The position numbers and the translations under genes were made by a program. Shown here one piece after another: positions 35,068 through 42,769 of a stretch of 64,000 nucleotides of DNA; position 1 is the first letter of the stretch; each line of letters opens with the position of its first letter. The stretch is from CALWOS01 sp963595735 (lineage in GTDB: Bacteria; Bacillota; Clostridia; Oscillospirales; Oscillospiraceae). A model generated the notes under the pieces. That model did not search any database, was not told the origin of the DNA, and saw nothing but the letters and a program-made list of their open reading frames with translations. The stretch spans positions 1 to 64,000 of the forward strand of contig CAVBJJ010000009.1 of assembly GCA_963595735.1 (NCBI GenBank), given 5' to 3'.

Positions 35068-35838
35068 ATGCGTATCGCGATCGTGACCGGGGCGTCCTCC
35101 GGCTTGGGTCGGGAGTTTGTCAAAGGCATTGACCGGACGATGGAGCTGGATGAGATTTGGCTGATCGCTCGGCGCGAGGAGCGCCTGCAGGCGCTGGCGG
35201 GAGAGCTGCGGACCCGGGGACGGGTCATGCCCATGGATCTCACTGCGCCGGACTGCGGCCTGCATCTGGCGGAGGCTCTGGAGCAGGCGCAGGCGGAGGT
35301 CGCCATTCTGGTCTGCGCGGCGGGCTTTGGCAAGTTCGGCCGGGCGGAGGACCTCACAGCGGAGGAGACCAACGACATGATCAATCTCAACTGCCGTGCG
35401 GCGGTGGATGTGACCCGCGCCTGCATCCCTTTTTTCTACCGGGGCAGCCGCGTGCTGGAGATCTGCTCCTGCGCCGGTTTTCAGCCTTTACAGGATATGA
35501 ACCTGTATGCCGCAACAAAGGCCTTTTTGCTCAGCTATACCCGGGCGCTGCGCTGGGAACTGGCCGGGCGTGGCGTGCGGGTAACGGCGGTCTGCCCCAG
35601 CTGGATCAAAACCGAGTTCATGCAGGTGGCGCGGCAGACAAAGAACCCCCACGCCGTGGGGCATTATACCGCCGTGGCGCAGAAAAGCTCCACGGTGGCG
35701 AACTGGGCGTTGGGGGTCAATCGTCTCAATTTCCCAGTGGCGACCTGCGGGCCAATCGCCTTTATCCAGCGCATTGGCGCCAAGTTCCTGCCCAACGGCA
35801 TCGTCATGGCGGCGTGGGAGCTGATCCGGCGGGTGTGA
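35068..35838 (+). CDS. Short-chain dehydrogenase/reductase
   Basis: The 256-residue classical SDR has the cofactor motif TGASSGLGREFVKG near residue 7, CAAGFGKFGRAEDL (NAG position), and the catalytic YAATKAF (YxxxK) near residue 151. These are followed by VRVTAVCPSWIKTEF. The substrate is unknown. The lack of an early Arg/Lys pair leaves NAD versus NADP open, although RREERLQAL after beta-2 favours NADP. It follows the helicase gene by 70 bases on the same strand with a modest ribosome site, so cotranscription is possible. Confidence 0.88.
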   Translation: MRIAIVTGASSGLGREFVKGIDRTMELDEIWLIARREERLQALAGELRTRGRVMPMDLTAPDCGLHLAEALEQAQAEVAILVCAAGFGKFGRAEDLTAEETNDMINLNCRAAVDVTRACIPFFYRGSRVLEICSCAGFQPLQDMNLYAATKAFLLSYTRALRWELAGRGVRVTAVCPSWIKTEFMQVARQTKNPHAVGHYTAVAQKSSTVANWALGVNRLNFPVATCGPIAFIQRIGAKFLPNGIVMAAWELIRRV

Positions 35839-35847
35839 GCGGACTTT

Positions 35848-35877
35848 TTGACAAGTCCGGGTCAGATGTGCTAAAAT
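35848..35877 (+). promoter_or_regulatory. Promoter for the SAH operon
   Basis: Perfect TTGACA (35848-35853), an 18-base spacer and TAAAAT (35872-35877), 31 bases upstream of the amidohydrolase start. Confidence 0.75.
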
Positions 35878-35908
35878 GGCGCATATCATTTGAGCAGGAT
35901 GGTGTTTT

Positions 35909-37189
35909 ATGGATTTGCTATTTCAGGGCGGAACCGCCCTTTTGCCCGGCGGTACGCTGGGAAACTGTGATATTTATGTCTCCGGCGGTCGGATCGTCTC
36001 TTTGCACGGTGCGCCGGAGGGGGCGAAGAACTACCGCAGCATTGACTGCACCGGCCGGCTGATCACCCCCGGCCTGGTCAATGCCCATACCCACGCCTAT
36101 ATGAGCGTTCTGCGCTGCTGCGGCGATGATCTGGGCTTTTCGGACTGGCTGTTTGGACGCGTAATGCCCCTGGAGGATCGCATGACGCCGGAGGAGGCGC
36201 GAATCAGCACCCTGCTGGGCTGCATGGAAATGCTCCAGTCCGGCGTGACCGCGTTTCTAGATATGCATATGTTCCCCGGCGCGGTGGCGGAGGCGGTGGA
36301 TGCCATCGGCATGAAGGCCGTTTTGTCCCGTGGGCTTTCCGGCGGCGGGGAGGACGCGGCCGGCGGCACACGGCGCATCCGGGAGGCGCTGGCGGAGATC
36401 GAGTCCCTGCAGGGACATCCGCGCATTTCCGGTATGCTGGCGCCTCACGCGCTGTACACCTGTACGGAGGACTATCTGCGGGAAATTGCAGACTTGTCGG
36501 CGGAACGCGGGTTGCGCCTACATACCCATCTGGCGGAAAGCCAGTCGGAAACGGACACGGCGCTGGAGCAGCACGGCTGCACCCCGGCGGAGTATTATGA
36601 GCGCTGTGGACTGCTGCGTCCCGGCACGGTGGCGGCGCATTGCGTCCGCCTGACGCATTCCGATATGCAGCTGCTGGCGGATCGGGGCGTGTTCGTGGCA
36701 CTCAACAGCGCCAGCAACCTCAAGCTGCAAAACGGCATTGCGCCGGCTGCGGCCATGGAGGAGGCCGGCATTCGTCTGTGCTTGGGTACCGATGGCGCGG
36801 CCAGCAACAACAGCCTTTCTTTGCTGCGGGAAATGGCTCTTTGCGGTCTGCTTCACGAGCAGATCTCGGCGCCGCACTGTCTGGTGATGGCAACGGAGAC
36901 CGGCGCGGATGCCTTAGGGCTGCCGGAGACCGGCCGGATCGCGCCGGGGATGCGCGCAGATCTGGCGGTGTTCGATCTGCGCGGCGCCGGACAGCAGCCG
37001 GTATACGACGCCCGCGCGGCGCTGGTCTATGCCAACGCCGGACTCCGTGCGGAGTCGGTGTATGTAGACGGTGCTCCCGTGATAGAAAAGGGAATATTCC
37101 AGACTATTGATGCCGAAGCGATCCTGCACGAGGCAGGACGCATTGGCGAAAAATACAGAAAGATTCTGGAGGAACAGGCCAATGTATGA
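35909..37189 (+). CDS. Amidohydrolase, probable S-adenosylhomocysteine/methylthioadenosine deaminase
   Basis: The 426-residue member of the TRZ/ATZ amidohydrolase group has metal-site motifs LVNAHTHAYMSVLR (HxH), HTHLAESQSET, VAAHCVRLTHSD and CLGTDGAASNNSLS. The closest functional group is MTA/SAH deaminase, which converts S-adenosylhomocysteine to S-inosylhomocysteine. The assignment rests on these motifs plus the overlap with sahH: the last 8 bases of this gene contain the sahH start. Together they would clear SAH formed by methyltransferases. The substrate could also be adenosine or another amino-purine. Confidence 0.85.
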   Translation: MDLLFQGGTALLPGGTLGNCDIYVSGGRIVSLHGAPEGAKNYRSIDCTGRLITPGLVNAHTHAYMSVLRCCGDDLGFSDWLFGRVMPLEDRMTPEEARISTLLGCMEMLQSGVTAFLDMHMFPGAVAEAVDAIGMKAVLSRGLSGGGEDAAGGTRRIREALAEIESLQGHPRISGMLAPHALYTCTEDYLREIADLSAERGLRLHTHLAESQSETDTALEQHGCTPAEYYERCGLLRPGTVAAHCVRLTHSDMQLLADRGVFVALNSASNLKLQNGIAPAAAMEEAGIRLCLGTDGAASNNSLSLLREMALCGLLHEQISAPHCLVMATETGADALGLPETGRIAPGMRADLAVFDLRGAGQQPVYDARAALVYANAGLRAESVYVDGAPVIEKGIFQTIDAEAILHEAGRIGEKYRKILEEQANV

Positions 37190-38417
37190 GGTCAGAGATA
37201 TCAATCTTGCCCCGTCCGGCGAGCGAAAGATCCGCTGGGTGGAGGGACATATGCCGGTGCTCAAAAGCATCGCCGCCGAATTCGCCGCGACCCGGCCGCT
37301 GGAGGGGCTGCGGGTGGCTTTGTCTGTACATATGGAGGCCAAAACGGCCTACCTCTGCCGGGTAATGGAGCTGGGCGGCGCGGAAATGCATGTGACCGGC
37401 TGCAATCCCCTGTCCACCCAGGACGATGTGGCGGCGGCGCTGGCGGCCGGGGGCATGGATGTCCACGCCTGGCACGGTTCCACGCCGGAGGAGTATGAGC
37501 GGCATCTGTGCGCGGTGCTGGAGCCGGGACCCCATATCATCATTGACGATGGCGGCGACCTGGTACACCTGATGCACACCCGCTTTCGCCACCACATTCC
37601 CCAGGTGATCGGCGGCTGCGAGGAGACCACCACCGGCATCCACCGTCTGCGGGCGATGGATGCGGCCGGGGAGCTGGCCTTTCCCATGATGCTGGTCAAC
37701 GACGCCGACTGCAAGCACCTGTTTGACAACCGCTATGGCACGGGGCAAAGCGTCTGGGACGGTATCAACCGGACGACCAATTTGATCGTGGCGGGCAAGA
37801 CCGTGGTCGTGGCCGGCTATGGTTGGTGCGGCAAGGGCGTTGCCATGCGCGCCAAGGGCTTGGGAGCCAAGGTGGTCGTGACGGAAATCAATCCCGTTCG
37901 CGCCATCGAGGCGGTCATGGACGGCTTTACCGTGTTGCCCATGGAAAAAGCGGCGGCAGTGGGCGAGATTTTCGTCACCGTGACCGGCTGCAACGATGTG
38001 ATCCGCAAGGAGCACATGGCGGTCATGCAGGACGGCGCGATTTTGTGCAACGCCGGCCACTTCAATGTGGAGATCGACCTGCCCGCCCTGGAAGCCCAGG
38101 CGACAGAGGCCTATGAGGCGCGGCAGAACATCATGGGCTACCGGCTTCCGGATGGCCGCACCCTGTTTGTGCTGGCGGAGGGACGGCTGGTGAATCTGGC
38201 CTCCGGCGATGGCCACCCGGCGGAGATCATGGATATGAGCTTCGCGGTGCAGGCCATGTCCGCCCGCTATCTGGCGGAGCACCGGAGCAGCCTGCGCCCC
38301 GGTGTGATCGAGATCCCCCGGGAGATCGACCGTCTGGTGGCGGAGAAGAAGCTGGAGACGCTTGGCGTCGGCATCGACCGTTTGACCCCGGAGCAGGAGA
38401 AATATTTCCATGGTTAA
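37182..38417 (+). CDS. ahcY: Adenosylhomocysteinase
   Basis: Reversibly hydrolyses S-adenosylhomocysteine to adenosine and homocysteine using bound NAD+. The 411-residue protein has HMEAKTAYLCRVMELGGAEM, DDGGDLVHLMHT, GGCEETTTGIHRLRAM, and the NAD Rossmann motif VVVAGYGWCGKGVAMRAKGLGA near residue 207. It is the short bacterial/archaeal type, without the roughly 40-residue insertion of many proteobacterial enzymes. The C-terminus ends EQEKYFHG instead of the KPxxYRY of eukaryote-like enzymes. The start overlaps the upstream deaminase by 8 bases, with GGAGGAAC as ribosome site, so the genes are coupled. Confidence 0.96.
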   Translation: MYEVRDINLAPSGERKIRWVEGHMPVLKSIAAEFAATRPLEGLRVALSVHMEAKTAYLCRVMELGGAEMHVTGCNPLSTQDDVAAALAAGGMDVHAWHGSTPEEYERHLCAVLEPGPHIIIDDGGDLVHLMHTRFRHHIPQVIGGCEETTTGIHRLRAMDAAGELAFPMMLVNDADCKHLFDNRYGTGQSVWDGINRTTNLIVAGKTVVVAGYGWCGKGVAMRAKGLGAKVVVTEINPVRAIEAVMDGFTVLPMEKAAAVGEIFVTVTGCNDVIRKEHMAVMQDGAILCNAGHFNVEIDLPALEAQATEAYEARQNIMGYRLPDGRTLFVLAEGRLVNLASGDGHPAEIMDMSFAVQAMSARYLAEHRSSLRPGVIEIPREIDRLVAEKKLETLGVGIDRLTPEQEKYFHG

Positions 38418-38442
38418 TAGAATTTTCCGTTTATAATACGAA

Positions 38443-38479
38443 AAAAAGACCTCTGCGACTGGCTCGCAGAGGTCTTTTT
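38443..38479. terminator. Terminator of the SAH operon
   Basis: A perfect 16-bp stem (AAAAAGACCTCTGCGA and complement) with loop CTGGC. A/T-rich outer arms give T-runs on both strands. It lies 26 bases past ahcY. Confidence 0.95.
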
Positions 38480-38500
38480 GTATCAACCGGGGATAAAAAA

Positions 38501-38528
38501 TCATCGAGGCAGATCTCTGCCTCGATGA
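38501..38528 (-). terminator. Terminator of the cyclophilin gene
   Basis: A perfect 13-bp inverted repeat (TCATCGAGGCAGA arm, 2-base centre) followed on the minus strand by TTTTTTATCC, just past the peptidyl-prolyl isomerase stop. Confidence 0.92.
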
Positions 38529-38548
38529 GAAAATGCAGCTGAAAAAAA

Positions 38549-39163
38549 TCAGTCAATCACCTTGATATATTCGATCACCGGCTGAGAATCCCGGAAAACG
38601 GAGCCGCTGCTGTCGGACTTGAAGACATTTTTGCAGATATCGTCCACGACCTCCATGCCCTCGGTCACCTTGCCGAAAGCGGCATATTCGCCGTCCAGTC
38701 GGGGGGTGTCCTTTTGCAGGATGAAGAACTGGCTGCTGGCGCTGTCGTAGTCCTCTGTCCGCGCCATGGAGATCACACCACGGGTGTGGGACAGACCGTT
38801 GGGAACGCCGTTGGCGTAAAATTCACCCTTGATGCTCTCGCCGGAGTCGCCGGTGCCGTCGCCGTTGGGGCAGCCGCCCTGGATCATGAAGTTGGCCAGT
38901 ACGCGGTGGATCGTCAGCCCATCATAGAAACCGGACTCCGCCAGCTTCATGAAGTTTTTCACGGTGATGGGGGCGATGTCCTCGTACAGTTCGGCCTTCA
39001 TCGTGCCGTAGCCCTCGATCTTGATCTCCACATGATGTGCGTTTTCCACATCCGGCTGGGCGTCCATGGGGTACTCACTTTTCTTGTTGCTGCAGCCGGT
39101 GAACAGGGAACATAGCAGCACGGCACACAGCAACACGGGCAGGAGCAATTTTCTTTTTTGCAT
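38549..39163 (-). CDS. Cyclophilin-type peptidyl-prolyl isomerase, lipoprotein
   Basis: The 204-residue product has a lipoprotein signal ending LFTGC, with the lipidated Cys24, so it is anchored outside the membrane. The cyclophilin fold follows: LYEDIAPITVKNFMKLAESGFYDGLTIHRV, FMIQGGCPNGDGTG, the active-site strand GVISMARTEDYDSASSQFFI, and LDGEYAAFGKVTEGMEVVD. It catalyses proline isomerisation and probably helps fold exported proteins, perhaps the many surface proteins in this region. Own promoter (39201-39230) and AAAAGGAGAAG ribosome site; terminator at 38501. Confidence 0.95.
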   Translation of the reverse strand: MQKRKLLLPVLLCAVLLCSLFTGCSNKKSEYPMDAQPDVENAHHVEIKIEGYGTMKAELYEDIAPITVKNFMKLAESGFYDGLTIHRVLANFMIQGGCPNGDGTGDSGESIKGEFYANGVPNGLSHTRGVISMARTEDYDSASSQFFILQKDTPRLDGEYAAFGKVTEGMEVVDDICKNVFKSDSSGSVFRDSQPVIEYIKVID

Positions 39164-39200
39164 CGGATTGCTTCTCCTTTTCCGAATAAATATTTTGTCT

Positions 39201-39230
39201 ATTATAGCACAGGCGGCGGTGTTGGGTCAA
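39201..39230 (-). promoter_or_regulatory. Promoter for the cyclophilin gene
   Basis: Minus strand TTGACC (39225-39230), an 18-base spacer and a perfect TATAAT (39201-39206). Confidence 0.8.
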
Positions 39231-39330
39231 ATGGAAAAGTGCAAAAGATACCGGCGGCGCTTTTGGCGCATTGTACCAAAGGGGAAAATGTAAGCACTAT
39301 ATTTTGGGGTTTCCGGCGGAGGAAACAGAA

Positions 39331-39371
39331 AAAACCCCGGCAGGCATCGCATTTTGCGATACCTACCGGGG
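39331..39371 (-). terminator. Terminator of the hydrogenase-like gene
   Basis: A long stem with CCCCGGCAGG, ATCGCA and their complements (one or two mismatches) around a TT-centred loop. On the minus strand it is followed by TTTTTTCTG. It sits 44 bases past the gene end. Confidence 0.9.
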
Positions 39372-39414
39372 AGAGTGAACAGATTTATGGGGATATCGTT
39401 TTTATGGATATCGC

Positions 39415-40839
39415 TCAAAGATTTTTCGGCACATGAGAAACGGCATCGTCGATCGTTTTCTGCACGGCCTGCTTGCCGTATTTTTCGATGATAGTGCGGT
39501 TTCGCGGGCTGTGGGTCAGGCAGCCGGCGCCGCCGACGCAGCCGTCGATGCAGGACATACCCTCAATAAAGTTGGCGTCCAGTTGGTTGCGCTTTTTCTG
39601 CTGCAGCGCCTTGTGACATTCCTCAATGCCGTTGCAGGAAATGGGCTTGAGGTCAAAGTCCGCCACGCCCTGCTCCTTCAGGCTTTGGGCAACGGCCTCC
39701 GCCAGACCGCCGCAGCGGGCGAAAATGCGCCCATAGTAGGAAGCGGTGTCTAGCTCGCTTTCCTCCAGCGTGGTCAAATCAATATCCCGGCTGTCAAACA
39801 GCGCCTGCAGCTCTTCAAAGGTCATGGCCGCATCCACATAGGGCTTGACATAGTCCAACTGGATCTCGCTTTTTTTTGCGGTGCAGGGGCCGATAAAGAC
39901 GATTTTGGTGTTTTCGTGATGATCCTTGATGTACTTGGAGATCATTGCCATGGGGGAGAGGTTCATGGAAACATTGGGCGAAAGCTCCGGGAAGGCGTGC
40001 TGAATGTGGGACACGAAGGCCGGGCAGCAGGAGCTGGTCAAAAAGCCCTTTTCCACCAGCTCGCGGGCTTCCAGCTGGGCAACCATGTCTGCGCCCAAGG
40101 CAGCCTCCACCACGGTGTGGAAGCCCAGGTTTTTCAGGCCGGTGACTACCTGTCCCAGCTTGGCATAGGTGAACTGGCTGGCAATGGAGGGGGCAATCAC
40201 GGCATAAAGCTGGTGCTCTGTATTGCGCTTGAGCAGGTCGATGATCGTCAGCAGCTGGGAGCGGTCAGAGATCGCGCCGAAGGGACAGCGATATACGCAG
40301 GCGCCGCAGGAGATGCATTTGTCATAGTCGATTTTCGCGGCCTTGTTGTCGGCAATGGAGATCGCCTTGACCTTGCAGGCGTTCTGACAGGGGCGCTTGC
40401 GGCTGACAATGGCGGTGTAGGGACATACCTTGGCGCACATACCGCACTCGATGCATTTGTCCTTGTCAATGTGTGCCACATGGTTTTCGTCAAAGGTAAT
40501 GGCATCGCGCTTACATACATCCTCGCAGCGGTGCGCCAGACATCCACGGCAGACATTGGTGACCTGATGGCCACCCACGGGACATTCGTCGCAGGCGATC
40601 TCGATGACCTGGATGATAGAATTGTTGTCCGAAGAGCCGCCCATGGCCAGCTTGACGCGCTCGGAGACGATGGCGCGTTCTTTATAAACACAGCAGCGGG
40701 TGGTGGGCTGATCGCCGGGGAACAGACGCTCCGGAATGTTCAGCAGATCCTCCAGCAGCTTGTCCTCCCAGGCCAGACGGGATACCTCCCGCAGTACTTT
40801 GTATTTTAAGTATTGAACTTTTGTATCAAACTTTCGCAC
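39415..40839 (-). CDS. [FeFe] hydrogenase-like Fe-S protein (group B-like)
   Basis: The 474-residue iron-sulfur protein has several ferredoxin cysteine clusters: CRGCLAHRCEDVCKRDA, CIECGMCAKVCPYTA, CQNACKVKA and CISCGACVYRCPFGA (residues 100-195). An H-cluster domain follows. The three H-cluster motifs read TSSCCPAFV (L1), IGPCTAKKSE (L2) and EGMSCIDGCVGGAGC (L3), so all four cluster cysteines are present. The loops differ from the classic TSCCPxW, MPCxxKxxE and GCxxGGG, as in the monomeric group B enzymes. It may oxidise or make H2 with ferredoxin, or sense redox. The GTG at 40839 (VRKFDTKVQYLKYKVL) with AAAGGGGA upstream fits the family start better than the longer frame to 40881. Confidence 0.88.
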   Translation of the reverse strand: MRKFDTKVQYLKYKVLREVSRLAWEDKLLEDLLNIPERLFPGDQPTTRCCVYKERAIVSERVKLAMGGSSDNNSIIQVIEIACDECPVGGHQVTNVCRGCLAHRCEDVCKRDAITFDENHVAHIDKDKCIECGMCAKVCPYTAIVSRKRPCQNACKVKAISIADNKAAKIDYDKCISCGACVYRCPFGAISDRSQLLTIIDLLKRNTEHQLYAVIAPSIASQFTYAKLGQVVTGLKNLGFHTVVEAALGADMVAQLEARELVEKGFLTSSCCPAFVSHIQHAFPELSPNVSMNLSPMAMISKYIKDHHENTKIVFIGPCTAKKSEIQLDYVKPYVDAAMTFEELQALFDSRDIDLTTLEESELDTASYYGRIFARCGGLAEAVAQSLKEQGVADFDLKPISCNGIEECHKALQQKKRNQLDANFIEGMSCIDGCVGGAGCLTHSPRNRTIIEKYGKQAVQKTIDDAVSHVPKNL

Positions 40840-40895
40840 GGTAATGATTCCCCTTTGCAAAGAATTGTTCCAAATTAACATCTAACTAATTCACG

Positions 40896-40925
40896 ATTAT
40901 AGTGCGGCAACAGCGGAACTGTAAA
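40896..40925 (-). promoter_or_regulatory. Promoter for the hydrogenase-like gene
   Basis: Minus strand TTTACA (40920-40925), an 18-base spacer and a perfect TATAAT (40896-40901). An imperfect ATTAGTTAGATGTTAAT dyad lies just downstream; it is only loosely like a Rex redox-operator and is not called as one. Confidence 0.75.
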
Positions 40926-40983
40926 GTGAAATCAACTGCCATAATTCGGATAAAATGTGATTCAATTACACAGCTGTCCACCA

Positions 40984-41013
40984 AAAACAAACTCCCCCGA
41001 AACCGAGGGAGTT
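40984..41013 (-). terminator. Terminator after the 41037 lipoprotein gene
   Basis: On the minus strand AACTCCC/GGGAGTT arms with a CGGTTTCG centre are followed by TGTTTTTGG, 24 bases past the stop. Confidence 0.85.
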
Positions 41014-41036
41014 AGAATCGTCAAACCGGAGTGCCA

Positions 41037-41750
41037 TCAGGGCATATAGCTGCGGGTGATCTCCGTTACCGCGCCGTTTTCGATGTGGATCGTCGCGTTT
41101 CTGGGATTCAGGGAAAGTTCGCCGGCATCCGACTGCAGCAGGTCGATGAACTGCTTGGCGCTGTATTCCGAAACGGACTCGTTATCGGGGTCAGAGGCGT
41201 CGGAGTAGATCATATCGTCAGGAACGGAAAAGCTGTATTCCCCCAGCAGGGCATAGCTGGGATAATCGTTTTCCCTGCAGAGGACATAGGTGCCGCCCTC
41301 GCCGCTGCGGAACTCCAGACCGCCTTTGTCCCGGCCGCCGTTGACGATGATGTAGCCGTCCTCGTCAACCACATCCTTCACCACACAGGCCATGTCGCCA
41401 TCGATGACAACGGTGTCGCCCTCCTTCAGTTGGGTGATTTCCACCGCGTCAAACAGCTCCTGGTCATAGAGCGTTACGGTCATGGTGTTGGTTTCGGCAT
41501 CGTAGGCGGTTTTGGCGTCCAGGCTGATGGGCAGGGTGCAGTCGTCCACATCCTTGATGTCCACGCCGGAGGGGAGCGCTTTCACGGTAACGGGCGCATC
41601 GGGAGACTGGGTAGCGGGGGTGATGGTGGCCTCCGGCGTTTGCGTTGCCGGGACGGGGGAGGCGCTTTCCGTTGCGGTCTTGTTGCCGCAGGCGGTCAGG
41701 GAGGCGACCAGCACGCCGGCAAGACTCAGGGCAAGAATTTTTCGTTTCAT
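41037..41750 (-). CDS. Hypothetical lipoprotein
   Basis: A 237-residue exported lipoprotein: MKRKILALSLAGVLVASLTAC with the lipidation Cys21, then a Thr/Pro/Ala-rich linker (TATESASPVPATQTPEATIT) and a beta-rich domain of about 180 residues. No family was recognised. The start is ATG 41750, because GGAGGA directly abuts an earlier ATG and is correctly spaced only for this one. It follows the MoaE-like gene by 69 bases on the same strand and may be cotranscribed. Probably a cell-surface protein of unknown role. Confidence 0.85.
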   Translation of the reverse strand: MKRKILALSLAGVLVASLTACGNKTATESASPVPATQTPEATITPATQSPDAPVTVKALPSGVDIKDVDDCTLPISLDAKTAYDAETNTMTVTLYDQELFDAVEITQLKEGDTVVIDGDMACVVKDVVDEDGYIIVNGGRDKGGLEFRSGEGGTYVLCRENDYPSYALLGEYSFSVPDDMIYSDASDPDNESVSEYSAKQFIDLLQSDAGELSLNPRNATIHIENGAVTEITRSYMP

Positions 41751-41819
41751 CTTCATTCCTCCAATTCCAGTGATGTATCCCGCTCCGGTGTCGCGGCCGG
41801 AACGGACAGACAAAGGGCG

Positions 41820-42218
41820 TCAGCAGAGTTCGGTCTCGACCACACATTCGGTCTTGATCTTCTCCACCAGAAATTGCAGACCGTCCACCACATGGGGGCG
41901 GATATCCCCGCCGATCAGGACATACATGATGTCGTCGCCCACCTGTAATTGTCCCTGATTGAGCCAGACCCGAACATAATAAATACCATCTCGCTGGTAG
42001 GTGGCTCGAATGGCGGTTTCCACCTTTGCCGCGTCATAGGAAAACTGCATTCCCCTGACGGCGGGACAGTTGACTTCGCCATGACGCGCCTGCCGCCGGG
42101 ATGTGGCGCGGACAACGCCGTTGTGGGTCAGGTACATCCCAACCTTGGGAGCGTCCGGGTGCTGCTTTGCCTCCTGCATCCAGGCATCGATGGAGGGGCG
42201 GGTGGGGGTGTTTTGCAT
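41820..42218 (-). CDS. MoaE-like protein
   Basis: The 132-residue protein resembles the MoaE large subunit of molybdopterin synthase as found in Clostridia: IDAWMQEAKQHPDAPKVGMYLTHNGVVR near the start and the GIYYVRVWLNQGQLQVGDDIMYVLIGGDIR core. These end with a VDGLQFLVEKIKTECVVE helix. MoaE with MoaD converts precursor Z to molybdopterin. No moaD or other cofactor genes are in this window, so the function is inferred from family only. The ATG at 42218 sits 9 bases from AAAGGAG; an in-frame TTG at 42227 is too close to the ribosome site. Confidence 0.75.
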   Translation of the reverse strand: MQNTPTRPSIDAWMQEAKQHPDAPKVGMYLTHNGVVRATSRRQARHGEVNCPAVRGMQFSYDAAKVETAIRATYQRDGIYYVRVWLNQGQLQVGDDIMYVLIGGDIRPHVVDGLQFLVEKIKTECVVETELC

Positions 42219-42272
42219 GGTTTGCAACTCCTTTGTAAAATATCTTATGGCGGGAATGCATCAGACCTGCAT

Positions 42273-42535
42273 CGAAGTGCAAAAAAGTTTGAAATTTTTT
42301 TGCACTTTGAGGCTGTCAAAAAACAGGTAGCCAGCAGGAATCTCTGAGCAGCGGGGAAGTTTGAGGGGGTTAAGACCCTCCTCAATCAGATAAACCGCCG
42401 CGGAAAGCCCCGAGCTTTCCCACAGTATTTTGGTGAAACCAAAATACTCGGCGGATAAGCGAAGTCAAAAAAGTCCTGAACTTTTTTGACAAGCTGAAGT
42501 GCAAAAAAGATTGAAATTTTTTGCACTTTGTTGTT
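42273..42535 (+). repeat. Dispersed structured repeat, copy 3, with flanking duplicated hairpins
   Basis: Element core 42309-42493, same orientation as copy 2. Outer stem CCGCCG (42395-42400) and CGGCGG (42449-42454); hairpin A GGAAAGC/GCTTTCC (42402-42420); hairpin B AGTATTTTGGT/ACCAAAATACT (42424-42448). A further TCAAAAAAGT/ACTTTTTTGA hairpin follows. The element is bracketed by two nearly identical hairpins of about 37 bases (42273-42310 and 42496-42531), each with an AAGTGCAAAAAA arm. The 551-base gap 42219-42769 holds this, a promoter, and no gene I can support. Confidence 0.85.
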
Positions 42536-42608
42536 CCGCTGGAAATTCCATATCCAGTATACGGGACGGGGCGGATTTCGTCAATGGGAAAGCGGTGCGG
42601 CGAAGGGC

Positions 42609-42637
42609 TTGTCTTTTGCGCGGGCTTTCGATAGAAT
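42609..42637 (+). promoter_or_regulatory. Promoter for the first two-component operon
   Basis: TTGTCT (42609-42614), a 17-base spacer and TAGAAT (42632-42637). A second TATAAT at 42722-42727 lacks a good -35. Confidence 0.55.
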
Positions 42638-42769
42638 ACGATATAGACGCAGTTTCTTAGAGACGGGATAACAGCATACTTACATTTATGCAAGAACGCC
42701 TGTTTTCTCGCATCTCTGCTTTATAATGAGAAAAAGCCTGGGGCAGGCGGGCAATAAGGAGAACGATAC

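Noticed and set aside
40870..40895. Rex redox-repressor site upstream of the hydrogenase-like gene
   Set aside because: The ATTAGTTAGATGTTAAT dyad lacks the TTGTTAA/TTAACAA arms expected of Rex.
42382..42693. 103-codon minus-strand frame across repeat copy 3
   Set aside because: Runs through the structured repeat and has no ribosome site; the repeat explains the sequence.
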